This document shows positions 19,861 to 27,115 of a stretch of 27,726 nucleotides of DNA, piece after piece. The stretch is from Pseudomonadota bacterium (GTDB taxonomy: Bacteria; Pseudomonadota; Alphaproteobacteria; Azospirillales; Azospirillaceae). Every line of letters starts with the position of its first letter. Position 1 is the first letter of the stretch. The stretch covers positions 1-27,726 of the forward strand of contig JAEYPE010000058.1 of NCBI GenBank assembly GCA_023411035.1. Reading direction: 5' to 3'. The notes below the pieces were generated by a model. That model searched no databases. It was not told the origin of the DNA and worked only from the letters and a program-made list of their open reading frames with translations. The position numbers were made by a program, and so were the translations under genes.

Positions 19861-20100
19861 ATGCCCGACAAGCAGCTTCTCCACCTCGTATTCGGCGGCG
19901 AACTCGTCCGCCCCGATTCCGACCAGTTCGTGGACCCGACGAAGGTCCACATCGTGGGCATTTTCCCCAGCTATGACGATGCGTACAAGGCGTGGCGCGG
20001 CGCCACCGGGGCGACCATCGACGACGCTCACACCCGTTACTTCATCGTGCACCTGCACCGTCTGCTGGACCCGTCGGTGGACGGCCACAAGCACGATTGA
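19861..20100 (+). CDS. DUF4170 domain protein
   Basis: The 79-residue protein matches the small DUF4170 family, widespread in alphaproteobacteria and of unknown function. Family features are the start MPDKQLLHLVFGGEL, the core VHIVGIFPSYDDAYKAWR, and the C-terminal DDAHTRYFIVHLHRLLDP. It has no signal peptide, membrane segment or cysteine, so it is likely a small cytoplasmic protein covering the whole domain. AAGGA lies about 9 nt before ATG 19861. A metallophosphoesterase gene follows on the same strand after 61 nt, so the two may be co-transcribed. The TGACAG dyad upstream is a possible control site. Confidence 0.88.
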   Translation: MPDKQLLHLVFGGELVRPDSDQFVDPTKVHIVGIFPSYDDAYKAWRGATGATIDDAHTRYFIVHLHRLLDPSVDGHKHD

Positions 20101-20161
20101 CGGGCAACCGCACCGGAGGCGCGGGGAACCCTCCGCGCCGCCGGCGCGTTGAGGCCCTCCG

Positions 20162-20677
20162 ATGGCGGTCTTCTTCACCAGCGACACGCATTTCGGCCAT
20201 GCCGGCGCGCTCAGCCGCTTCCGCCGCCCCTTCGCGTCGGTGACGGAAATGGACGAGGCGATGGCGGCCAACTGGAACGCCACGGTCAGCCCGGACGACG
20301 AGGTCTGGCACCTCGGCGACTTCGCCCTGTACCGCAAGCCGGACGCCATGGCGGCCCTTCTGGAGCGCCTTCACGGCACCAAGCACCTCATCACCGGCAA
20401 CAACGACGGCCCCGCCACCCGGACCCTGCCCGGCTGGGCGAGCGTTCAGCCCTATGCGGAAATTCTGCTCGACGACCGGCGGCTGGTCCTGTGCCATTAC
20501 GCCTTCCGCACCTGGAACGGCATGTACAAGGGCGCTTTGAACCTGCATGGCCACAGCCACGGCCAGTTGAAGGGCATGACCCGGCAATTCGACGTGGGCG
20601 TGGATGTGTGGAGTTTCCGCCCCGTCACCGTCAATGAGATCCTGGCGGCACGGCAACGGCCGAAGAAACGGGAATAG
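20162..20677 (+). CDS. Small calcineurin-like metallophosphoesterase
   Basis: The 171-residue protein carries the full set of metallophosphoesterase motifs: SDTHFGH (D8, H10), GDF (D53), GNND (N80), CHY (H112) and LHGHSHG (H129, H131, H133). These bind two metal ions and cleave phosphoester bonds. A tryptophan-rich stretch (VDVWSFRPVT) ends the domain, as in the stand-alone phosphoesterases often found near phage-like or NAD/tRNA-repair genes. The true substrate is unknown. The protein has no signal peptide. ATG 20162 gives the usual opening MAVFFTSDTHFGH. It follows the DUF4170 gene by 61 nt. Confidence 0.9.
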   Translation: MAVFFTSDTHFGHAGALSRFRRPFASVTEMDEAMAANWNATVSPDDEVWHLGDFALYRKPDAMAALLERLHGTKHLITGNNDGPATRTLPGWASVQPYAEILLDDRRLVLCHYAFRTWNGMYKGALNLHGHSHGQLKGMTRQFDVGVDVWSFRPVTVNEILAARQRPKKRE

Positions 20678-20790
20678 TCCACGCAGCACCCGCCGCGGCC
20701 CTCCGTGTGGAAAAGCCGGCGCAGCAGGAAAGACGTGGATAACTTCCGATGAATTCAGGTGAACCGGCTCGGTCTTGACTTCCGGTTCCA

Positions 20791-20807
20791 CTCAGCGACG
20801 CGCTGAG
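20791..20807. other. Short hairpin next to tRNA-Ser 3' end
   Basis: CTCAGCG and CGCTGAG pair perfectly around ACG. On the minus strand the tRNA CCA is followed by G, TTTTT, then this hairpin, so the T-run comes before the stem, opposite to an intrinsic terminator. It may mark a 3' processing or stop region of the tRNA transcript. Confidence 0.4.
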
Positions 20808-20813
20808 AAAAAC

Positions 20814-20904
20814 TGGCGGAGGGAGAGGGATTCGAACCCTCGATACCCTTTTGGGGTATACACACTTTCCAGGCGTGCGCCTTCGACCACTCGGCCACCC
20901 CTCC
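20814..20904 (-). tRNA. tRNA-Ser (anticodon GGA)
   Basis: The 91-nt minus-strand sequence folds as a class II tRNA. The acceptor stem is GGAGGGG with TCCCTCC, discriminator G and encoded CCA. The anticodon arm is CACGC CTGGAAA GTGTG with anticodon GGA (plus-strand 20868-20870). The long variable arm TACCC/GGGTA is typical of serine tRNAs, and the T-arm is GAGGG TTCGAAT CCCTC. It reads UCC and UCU codons. It has its own promoter at 20917-20945. Confidence 0.98.
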
Positions 20905-20916
20905 GCAGAGGCCGCG

Positions 20917-20945
20917 TTTATATCCAGCCCGAAGGCGGCGCGCAA
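20917..20945 (-). promoter_or_regulatory. Promoter of tRNA-Ser
   Basis: On the minus strand TTGCGC (20945-20940) and TATAAA (20922-20917) are separated by exactly 17 bp. The -10 ends 12 nt before the tRNA 5' base, so the transcript start falls just ahead of it. The -35 and spacer are inside one arm of the large inverted repeat next to it. Confidence 0.75.
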
Positions 20946-20990
20946 GCCCCTGATATCACTTTTTTGGAAAAATCTTGCACCGCCTTCGGG
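20928..20990. repeat. Large inverted repeat overlapping the tRNA-Ser promoter
   Basis: CCCGAAGGCGG (20928-20938) pairs with CCGCCTTCGGG (20980-20990), and GCAAG (20942-20946) with CTTGC (20974-20978), separated by a small asymmetric bulge (CGC against A). The 27-nt loop holds TTTTTT and AAAAA that can pair. Another hairpin, GATCCGC/GCGGATC, follows at 20993-21009. Confidence 0.85.
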
Positions 20991-21024
20991 ATGATCCGCA
21001 GAGCGGATCGAAAGCCCCCTCCCC

Positions 21025-21828
21025 TCAGCCGAGATCGCGGACCAGATCGCCCACCGTGCGGCACAGCAGGTCGATGTCCTGGTCGCGGGACAGGCGGTGG
21101 TCGCCGTCCTTCACCAGCGTGACCCGCACGTCCGCGCTCGTCAGCTTGTCGGCGAGCGTCAGGCTGACCTGCCAGGGCACGTCGGGGTCGGCCATGCCGT
21201 GCAGCAGGCGCACCGGCTTGTCTAAGGGAATGGGCTGGCGCAGCAGAAGGTGGTTGCGCCCGTCCTCGATCAGGGCGCGGGTGATCGGTTGCGGTTCCGG
21301 GCCGTAATCGGACGGGCGCAGCCAGCGGCCCGCTTCCATGATCTCTCGGCGGACGGACTCGTCGAACAGGTCCCACATCAGGTCCTCGGTGAAGTCCGGC
21401 GCCGCGGCGATGCCGACCAGACCGGCCACCCGCTCCGGGCGGCGCAGCGCCGTCAGAAGCATCATCCAGCCGCCCATCGATGAGCCGACGAGGATCTGCG
21501 GCCCCACCGTCACGCGGTCAAGAACGGCCAGCGCGTCGTCCGCCCACAGCCCGATGGTGCCCTCGTCGAACCGCCCGCTGGACGCGCCATGGCCCTGATA
21601 GTCGAAGCGGGTGAAGGACAGCCCCTCGCCCACCGCCCAGGCTTCCAGAGCCAGCGCCTTGGTGCCGGTCATGTCCGACATGAAACCGCCAAGGAACATC
21701 ACACCGGGGGCCAGACCTTCCGGGTCGCGGCCCGGGGTGTGACGATAGGCTATGGTCGCGGCGCCGCGCTTCAGGCTATGGTGCGCGCCGCCCGGCGACG
21801 GGACGGGGCCGGCTGCGGGTTCGGTCAT
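21025..21828 (-). CDS. Alpha/beta hydrolase (serine esterase or thioesterase type)
   Basis: The 267-residue protein has the alpha/beta hydrolase triad: S117 in VGSSMGGWM, an aspartate in HGMADPDVPW (D214 or D216), and H244 in KDGDHRLS. VMFLGGFMSDMTGTKA (about 43-58) and FDYQGHGASSG (75-85) are typical of the strand and oxyanion loops. The overall pattern resembles the ABHD10/palmitoyl-thioesterase-like group, but the substrate is not shown. There is no signal peptide. ATG 21828 is preceded by AGAGGTG about 7 nt away. The start lies only 41 bp from the divergent glycosyltransferase start, so the two share a promoter region. Confidence 0.87.
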   Translation of the reverse strand: MTEPAAGPVPSPGGAHHSLKRGAATIAYRHTPGRDPEGLAPGVMFLGGFMSDMTGTKALALEAWAVGEGLSFTRFDYQGHGASSGRFDEGTIGLWADDALAVLDRVTVGPQILVGSSMGGWMMLLTALRRPERVAGLVGIAAAPDFTEDLMWDLFDESVRREIMEAGRWLRPSDYGPEPQPITRALIEDGRNHLLLRQPIPLDKPVRLLHGMADPDVPWQVSLTLADKLTSADVRVTLVKDGDHRLSRDQDIDLLCRTVGDLVRDLG

Positions 21829-21869
21829 GATCGGACACCTCTGGGCCAGGACTTTAGGAATCTGTGACT

Positions 21870-23096
21870 ATGGACGTCGAATCCCAGCTTAGCACCGGCG
21901 AGGACCCGCGCAACACGCCCAGCGTCTTTGCGGACATCGGGCGCCGGCCCGTCGTTCTTCAGGTGCTGCCGGCGCTGGTCACCGGCGGGGCGGAGCGCGG
22001 CTGCATCGATGTGGCGCTGGCGCTGGCCCAGGCCGGGGCGGTGCCGCTGGTGGCGTCCGAAGGCGGGCCGATGGCAGCGGAACTGGACCGCGCCGGAATC
22101 CGCCACATCACGCTGCCGCTGGCTTCCAAGAACCCTCTGGTCATCCGCCGCAACGCGCGCAAGCTGGAGGCGATCATCCGGGAACAGCGGGTGGACATCG
22201 TGCACGCCCGCTCCCGCGCCCCGGCCTGGAGCGCCTGGCTGGCCTGCCGCACCACCGGCGCGCGCTACATGACCACCTTCCACGCCCCGTACAACTACAA
22301 GAACGGGCTGAAGCGCTGGTACAATTCGGTGATGGCGCGGGGCGAGCGGATCATCGCGATCTCCGACTTCATCCGCCGCCACATCCTCGAAAATTACGCC
22401 GTCGATCCCGCCATCATCCGCACCATCCACCGCGGCATCGACCCCATGGCCTTCGCGCCGGAGCGGGTCAGTTCCGCCCGCATGATCCAGCTCGCCCGGA
22501 AATGGCGCCTGCCCGACGACAAGCCGGTGATCCTGCTGCCCGGCCGCCTGACCCGCTGGAAAGGCCAGACGGTGCTGATCGACGCGGTGGCGAAGCTGGG
22601 GCGCAAGGACGTGTGCGCGCTGCTCGTCGGGTCCGACCAGGGCCGCACCGGCTTCCGGCAGGAGTTGGAGGAGCAGGTGCGCCGCGCCGGTCTGGAAGGC
22701 GTCGTGACGATGACCGACCACTGCAACGACATGGCCGCCGCCTACCGGCTGTCCACCGTCGTCGTCTCCGCCTCGCAGGAGCCCGAAGCCTTCGGGCGGG
22801 TAATCGCGGAGGCGCAGGCCATGGGCCGCCCGGTGATCGTCTCCGCCATCGGCGCGTATCAGGAGACGGTGATCCCCGGCGAGACCGCCTGGGTGGTGCC
22901 GCCCGCCGATCCCGACGCGCTCGCCAAGGCGCTGGACGAGGCGCTGTCCCTGACGCCGGAGCAGCGCGACGCCATCGGCGCCCGCGCCCGCGCCTTCGTG
23001 GCCGAGCGCTACACCAAGCAGCGCATGTGCGCCGACACGCTGGCCGTCTATGCGGAGCTTCTGGCCGAACCCAAGCGGCCCCCGCAAGGCCGCTGA
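21870..23096 (+). CDS. Glycosyltransferase family 4 protein
   Basis: The 408-residue protein has the two Rossmann-like halves of GT-B, GT4 enzymes. The N-terminal half has VLQVLPALVTGGAERG, a glycine-rich acceptor loop, and VDIVHARSRAPAWSAWLA. The C-terminal half has VILLPGRLTRWKGQ, the nucleotide-sugar donor motif EPEAFGRVIAEAQAMG (E at about 304, E-x7-E type), and IVSAIGAYQETVI. It probably adds a sugar to a surface glycan or lipid; donor and acceptor are not evident. AGGAA ends 9 nt before ATG 21870 and 3 nt before GTG 21864; I prefer the ATG. The HAD gene follows 36 nt on and is likely co-transcribed. Confidence 0.9.
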   Translation: MDVESQLSTGEDPRNTPSVFADIGRRPVVLQVLPALVTGGAERGCIDVALALAQAGAVPLVASEGGPMAAELDRAGIRHITLPLASKNPLVIRRNARKLEAIIREQRVDIVHARSRAPAWSAWLACRTTGARYMTTFHAPYNYKNGLKRWYNSVMARGERIIAISDFIRRHILENYAVDPAIIRTIHRGIDPMAFAPERVSSARMIQLARKWRLPDDKPVILLPGRLTRWKGQTVLIDAVAKLGRKDVCALLVGSDQGRTGFRQELEEQVRRAGLEGVVTMTDHCNDMAAAYRLSTVVVSASQEPEAFGRVIAEAQAMGRPVIVSAIGAYQETVIPGETAWVVPPADPDALAKALDEALSLTPEQRDAIGARARAFVAERYTKQRMCADTLAVYAELLAEPKRPPQGR

Positions 23097-23132
23097 TCCG
23101 CATCTCTCCCGCCCGTCACACCACCGGACATC

Positions 23133-24008
23133 ATGACCGATATCGTCCAGCTTTCCGGCATCGCCTCCGTCATCGACCGTTACGACGGGGTCATCCTCGA
23201 TCTGTGGGGCGTCCTGCACGACGGGGAGCACCCCTATCCCGGCGTGCCGGAGTGTCTGGACCGGCTGCGCGAAGCGGGCAAGGTGATCTGCCTGTTGTCC
23301 AACGCACCGCGCCGCACCGGCGGCGTCATCGCCAAGCTGGAGGGCATGGGGATCGGACGTGGGCGCTACCACCATGTCATGACCTCCGGCGAGGCCGCCT
23401 ACGACGCGCTGCGCGACCGCGACGACCCGTGGCATGCCGCCCTGGGCCGGCGGCTCTACCACATCGGCCCGGACCGCGACATGGACGTCTATCAGGGGCT
23501 GGACTACACGGTCGTGGCGACGCCGGACGAGGCCGATTTCGTCGTGAACACCGGCATCGTGGATTTCAGCGAGCCGCTGTCGGTCTATGAACCGGCGCTG
23601 GAAGCCTGCCGCCGCCGCAACCTGCCGATGGTCTGCGCGAACCCCGACCTGATCGTGATGGTCGGCCCGCAGATGGTCATCTGCGCCGGCACGCTGGCCC
23701 AGCGGTACGAGGAGATGGGCGGTGACGTGTTCTGGCACGGCAAGCCGCACGCCCCGGTCTATGACCGCTGCCTGTCGCTGATGGGCATCGCGGACAAGCG
23801 GCGCATTCTGGCCGTGGGCGACAGCCTGCGCACCGACGTGGCCGGGGCCAACGCCGCCGGGATCGACGTGGCACTGGTCACCTTCGGCATCCACCGGGAA
23901 GAATTGGGCGGCGCCTGGGGCGAGTCCGTCGATCCGGCCAAGCTGGCCGCCGCCGCACAGGCCGCCGGCCACCTCCCGACCTACGGCATCCCCAGCCTGC
24001 GCTGGTAA
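23133..24008 (+). CDS. HAD-superfamily hydrolase, TIGR01459 type (class IIA)
   Basis: The 291-residue protein belongs to the HAD IIA group resembling NagD-like and TIGR01459 proteins. Motif I is ILDLWGVLHDG with nucleophile D23; the residue two on is W25, where most phosphatases have aspartate. Motif II is LLSNAPRR (S56), motif III is HGKPHAPVYD (K204), and motif IV is VGDSLRTDV (D230, D235). A cap domain occupies about residues 85-200. Such proteins are thought to be sugar-phosphate or nucleotide phosphatases, unproven for this group. It follows the glycosyltransferase by 36 nt, which suggests it acts on a sugar-phosphate intermediate. The ATG at 23133 is close after CGGACATC; the Shine-Dalgarno is weak. 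Confidence 0.88.
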   Translation: MTDIVQLSGIASVIDRYDGVILDLWGVLHDGEHPYPGVPECLDRLREAGKVICLLSNAPRRTGGVIAKLEGMGIGRGRYHHVMTSGEAAYDALRDRDDPWHAALGRRLYHIGPDRDMDVYQGLDYTVVATPDEADFVVNTGIVDFSEPLSVYEPALEACRRRNLPMVCANPDLIVMVGPQMVICAGTLAQRYEEMGGDVFWHGKPHAPVYDRCLSLMGIADKRRILAVGDSLRTDVAGANAAGIDVALVTFGIHREELGGAWGESVDPAKLAAAAQAAGHLPTYGIPSLRW

Positions 24009-24037
24009 GGAACGGGAAAGGGCTCCCAACCCTCTCT

Positions 24038-24358
24038 TCAGTCGAAGGGGGGGATGGCGTCGTCCATGGCCTTCCGGAGAATGCTGGACGGTCCATCCTC
24101 CGAGAAGCCGCGGCTCCCGATGGCGTTACGGAAATAGCTGACGATGAAGACGCGGATGGAGGCGGTCAGATTCGCGTCCCCGCGCCTTTGATCGATCTGC
24201 GTGCACAGGTCGTTCAGGGTAAGCCCTTCACGCTCGCATATCTCCTTCAAGGAGTCCCAAATGTAGGGCTCCATCCGAAGACTGGTGCGTCGGCCGGAAA
24301 CTTTGACATTGCGACAGACCAGGACCTGCCCTTCCTTGTTCCCCTGTCTGCCCGTCAT
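24038..24358 (-). CDS. Ribbon-helix-helix domain protein
   Basis: The 106-residue protein holds a ribbon-helix-helix region near residues 13-75: strand LVCRNVKVSGRRTSLRMEP, then helix YIWDSLKEICEREGLTLNDL and a second helix LTASIRVFIVSYFRNA. The pattern is that of the small RHH_4-like (PF13467-type) DNA-binding proteins of alphaproteobacteria. It would bind DNA as a dimer. A longer frame is open up to 24457, but ATG 24358 gives the usual family length and has AAGGG upstream. The gene is visibly richer in A/T than its neighbours. It is convergent with the HAD gene and divergent from the exported two-gene operon. Targets are unknown; it may regulate the operon next to it. Confidence 0.78.
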   Translation of the reverse strand: MTGRQGNKEGQVLVCRNVKVSGRRTSLRMEPYIWDSLKEICEREGLTLNDLCTQIDQRRGDANLTASIRVFIVSYFRNAIGSRGFSEDGPSSILRKAMDDAIPPFD

Positions 24359-24492
24359 ATCGATGCCCTTGATCCCCTGCCGTTGCGGAAAGGCGCTCGC
24401 ATTCCCGAAGAACATACATTCACTTGTATGATGATATTGCAAGGGGCGTGTGCACACAAAGCCAATTTCGACCGGGGGTCGCGGTCCTGCAT

Positions 24493-24562
24493 GGCGGCTC
24501 CCTGTTCCAGCCGCCGCGCGGCCCTGATCCGGGCAAAAGCCGCTTCCCTTCGAGGGCGGCTT
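24493..24562. other. Three consecutive GC hairpins in a divergent intergenic region
   Basis: Hairpin 1: GGCGGCT (24493-24499) with AGCCGCC (24509-24515). Hairpin 2: GCCC (24521-24524) with GGGC (24531-24534). Hairpin 3: AAGCCGC (24537-24543) with GCGGCTT (24556-24562); on the minus strand TTTT follows it. All lie between the RHH gene and the coiled-coil gene. This could be a structured 5' leader or a small RNA; on the minus strand hairpin 3 resembles a terminator with no gene upstream. Confidence 0.4.
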
Positions 24563-24627
24563 CGCTATACCAGTGCTTCGATGGGCCGGTACAAGCTGTA
24601 GTGGTCACTTCCGGTGGAGAGCGAGCA

Positions 24628-25764
24628 ATGGTGCGACCGGCGGCATGGGGGATCGCGGTGACGCTGATGGCCGGGCTGGTTCCCGTGCTGCCGGCGCGCG
24701 CGTCCGATCCGCCCATCGACCGCATCCGCGCCGAGATGGCCCGCATCGTCCCCCCCCTGTGGACCGTCGAGGAGATGACGGCGGAGCCGGTTCCCGCCCC
24801 GGCACCCGACGGCAAAGCCGCCGCGAAAGCCGCCGACTCACGGACCATGGTCCGAGTCGGGGCCAAGCTGCGGCTCGCCAAGCCCACCTATTCGGTCGAA
24901 AGCCGGGACGGGGCCGTGACCTTCATCCGCCCCGTCGCCGACGCCGGGCTTGAGAAAACGCTGTCCGCCACGGCGCTCGCCACCCTCGGCCCCAACGGGT
25001 GGAGCGCCCGCATCGAATTGCGGAATCCGGAGGTTCTGGAGGGCATCGGCCAGCCGCTGGAAGAACTTCCGGGTCGTCCGGTGCTGGCCGGTTCCGCCGA
25101 GGCCAACCGGCTGCGCGACCAGATCGCCCGCGACTCCGAAGCCCGCATCGCCGAGGAGGACGCCCGCCGCCGCCGCGAGGAGGAACTGCTCGCCCGGCAG
25201 GCCGCCGCCACGAAGGCGGAGGAGGAGCGCGCCGCGGCCGAACGGCGACAGACGGAAGTCCGCGCGGCGCGGATCGCCGATCTGCGCGCCCGGATTCTGG
25301 GCGCCGACCGACCGGCGCGGATCGCCGCCTACGAAGCCGCGCTGGGGGGCAACGACCCGGCGCTGCGCCAGATCGCCATGGAGGCGGCGCTGCAAAGCCG
25401 CGATCCGGTGCTGGGCAATCTGGCGCTGAAGGACTGGATCGCCCGGCGCAAGGCCGTGCCGGTGCAGCTCTACGCGACGAAGGAGGACCCGCACTCCGAA
25501 ACGGTGCTGAACAATCTGGGTCCGCTGACGCTGGAGATCGACTCCTTCAACCCGGTCAACGGCACTCTTGCCGGGCGGCTGGGCGCGCCCGGCTACAGCA
25601 TCGCCAAACCCTCCGCCGCCATCGGCGCGCTGGCGCAGACAAGCCTGACGGTGAACGCCTACGGCTGCGCCCTGTCGCTGCGCCTGACCGAGCATCAGAC
25701 CTTGGACGGGCTGTTCCGCTGCCAGACCCTGCCCGCGCTGATCGCCCGCGTCGTCGTGGATTGA
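24628..25764 (+). CDS. Exported protein with central coiled coil, unknown function
   Basis: I do not recognise this 378-residue protein. It has a hydrophobic N-terminus (WGIAVTLMAGLVPVLPARAS, cleavage likely after ARA near residue 25), so it is probably exported. Residues about 158-225 form a long charged helix rich in Glu, Arg and Ala (SEARIAEEDARRRREEELLAR and beyond), a strong coiled coil. The C-terminal third (about 270-378) is a beta-rich domain with two cysteines (C347, C365), which may form a disulfide in the periplasm. ATG 24628 is preceded by GGAG 9 nt away; the frame is open further up to 24424 but that part has no signal peptide placement. The SH3-like gene starts 8 nt after its stop, so they form one operon. 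Confidence 0.8.
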   Translation: MVRPAAWGIAVTLMAGLVPVLPARASDPPIDRIRAEMARIVPPLWTVEEMTAEPVPAPAPDGKAAAKAADSRTMVRVGAKLRLAKPTYSVESRDGAVTFIRPVADAGLEKTLSATALATLGPNGWSARIELRNPEVLEGIGQPLEELPGRPVLAGSAEANRLRDQIARDSEARIAEEDARRRREEELLARQAAATKAEEERAAAERRQTEVRAARIADLRARILGADRPARIAAYEAALGGNDPALRQIAMEAALQSRDPVLGNLALKDWIARRKAVPVQLYATKEDPHSETVLNNLGPLTLEIDSFNPVNGTLAGRLGAPGYSIAKPSAAIGALAQTSLTVNAYGCALSLRLTEHQTLDGLFRCQTLPALIARVVVD

Positions 25765-25772
25765 GGCGGCGG

Positions 25773-26471
25773 ATGCGGCGGTTCGCCCTTCCTCTTCTCG
25801 GCCTGCTCCTTCTGCTCGGCGCCCCTTCGGTGCGGGCGGAGGAGGCCGGGCCGAGCCTTACCCCGCGCCCGCCGCCGACCGCCCTGCTGCCCCGGCTGAC
25901 ACCGCTGGGCCAAGTAGAAAAAGGCGCGGGAAAAGGCGCGCCGCAGGCCCAGGCGCCGTTGCTGCCGCTGCCGCTTCTGGCCCCGCCCGTGCTGCCGAAG
26001 GCACCGGAACAGACCGTTGCCCCCAAGGTGGAACCACCGCAACCCACAGCCGCCGACACCACAATATCCGGCACAACAACCGGCACCACGGACACTCCCC
26101 CACCCGCCCGCAAGCCGGAAGGTCCCACGGCAACGGCAACGGCGGAAAGCCCCACCGCGGCCCGCTTCAAGGCCGGCTACGCCAAGGCGTCGAAGAAGGA
26201 CCGCGGCTGCGCCCTGCCCGGCCACATCACGGAGGAGCGCAGCGCCGAAACGCGCCGCCCGGCCATCGCCACGGGGACGCGGGTGCGCGCCCTCGCCGCC
26301 GCGAACCTGCGCGTCGCCCCCTTCTGCGACGCCAAGGTGAAGGACGTGCTGGAGAAGGGGGAGACGGTCACGGTGATGGGCGCCTTCGGGTCCTGGTACG
26401 AAGTCGGACGGAGCGGGCGGTCGCTGGGCTTTGTCGGGGCTTCCCTGCTCTCGGGAGCGAAGGGCCGTTAA
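25773..26471 (+). CDS. Exported protein with C-terminal SH3-like domain
   Basis: The 232-residue protein has a signal peptide (MRRFALPLLGLLLLLGAPSV, cleavage after RA at 22), a long Pro/Ala/Thr-rich linker (about 23-130), and a C-terminal bacterial SH3-like (SH3_3) domain at about 168-227. That domain shows TRVRALAAANLRVAPFCDAK, then KGETVTVMGAFGSWYEV and SLGFVGASLL. SH3_3 domains commonly bind peptidoglycan or other envelope parts. Cysteines C146 and C185 flank the linker-domain boundary and could form a disulfide. The start ATG 25773 lies 8 nt after the stop of the coiled-coil gene, clearly the same operon. The two may act together at the cell wall; the exact job is unknown. Confidence 0.82.
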   Translation: MRRFALPLLGLLLLLGAPSVRAEEAGPSLTPRPPPTALLPRLTPLGQVEKGAGKGAPQAQAPLLPLPLLAPPVLPKAPEQTVAPKVEPPQPTAADTTISGTTTGTTDTPPPARKPEGPTATATAESPTAARFKAGYAKASKKDRGCALPGHITEERSAETRRPAIATGTRVRALAAANLRVAPFCDAKVKDVLEKGETVTVMGAFGSWYEVGRSGRSLGFVGASLLSGAKGR

Positions 26472-26531
26472 CGTTTCAGCCAGCCGACTCGATCATGAAG
26501 CGGCGTCCCCGTTCCACATTGCCAATGCCTC

Positions 26532-26571
26532 CTGTTTCCCATGGGCTGTTTCCATGGGCTGTTTCCACGGG
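26532..26571. repeat. 13-bp tandem repeat, 3 copies, between SH3 and DUF805 genes
   Basis: CTGTTTCCCATGGG (26532-26545, one extra C), CTGTTTCCATGGG (26546-26558) and CTGTTTCCACGGG (26559-26571) stand head to tail. They lie in the 144-bp gap between the convergent SH3-like and DUF805 genes. Confidence 0.93.
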
Positions 26572-26615
26572 TCCGCCATTTTCACGAAGACCCATGGCGA
26601 TCGGGAAAAACAGGC

Positions 26616-26963
26616 TCAGGCGAAGGCCGGCGGAGCCGACGGCGCGGGGCCGAAGCGGTTCGGGCCGTCCGTGCCGCGCAGGAAACCGCATTCGATCAGC
26701 GTCCACAGCACCCCGACCACCGGGATCAGCATGATCAGCAGCCACCACGCCGATTTTCCGCGGTCGTGCCAGCGCTTCGCCGCGACGGCAAGGCTGGGCC
26801 AGATCACGAGAATGTTGAACACGTAACTGAACACCGGCGCATCGGCGCTTGGATCGAGAACCGAGGAGGCAAGGGAAAGGATGAAGACGGCCAAGGTGAA
26901 CAGCCAGTACGGCTTGCGGCCGATCCGTCCGTTGAAGGACAGAAGAAATTCCGACCAGAGCAT
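26616..26963 (-). CDS. DUF805 family membrane protein
   Basis: The 115-residue protein matches the DUF805 family of small inner-membrane proteins. The opening MLWSEFLLSFNGRIGRKPYW with the conserved FNGRIGRKPYW motif is characteristic. About three membrane segments follow (about 20-35, 46-62 and 72-92), with the conserved AAKRWHDRGKSAWW between the second and third, and IECGFLRGTDGPNRFG near the end. Function is unknown for the family. I chose ATG 26963; the frame is open upstream but the upstream part is a repeat region and not DUF805. Both sides of the gene carry short tandem repeats. Confidence 0.88.
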   Translation of the reverse strand: MLWSEFLLSFNGRIGRKPYWLFTLAVFILSLASSVLDPSADAPVFSYVFNILVIWPSLAVAAKRWHDRGKSAWWLLIMLIPVVGVLWTLIECGFLRGTDGPNRFGPAPSAPPAFA

Positions 26964-27000
26964 CGCGGCACACCCCAGTAATCGTTGACGGAACGCTATC

Positions 27001-27042
27001 AGGCGCAATTGGGCAGGCGCAATCGGGCAGGCACAACCGGTC
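27001..27042. repeat. 14-bp tandem repeat, 3 copies, upstream of DUF805
   Basis: AGGCGCAATTGGGC (27001-27014), AGGCGCAATCGGGC (27015-27028) and AGGCACAACCGGTC (27029-27042) are head-to-tail copies that grow more different from the first. They lie 38 bp upstream of the DUF805 start, where its promoter should be. Confidence 0.9.
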
Positions 27043-27115
27043 GGCGGCAAGTCGGCCACGTTGCCGCGCGCCTTTCCTTGCTCCGCAAAGGACAGGAAAG
27101 CGGGCACCCCTCAGC

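Noticed and set aside
21825..24029. Long minus-strand open frame across the glycosyltransferase and HAD genes
   Set aside because: Antisense shadow over two genes with clear motifs; no ribosome-binding site or family signature on the minus strand.
24009..24037. Terminator between the HAD and RHH genes
   Set aside because: Only a 4-bp AGGG/CCCT stem can be drawn, with no T-run; too weak to call.
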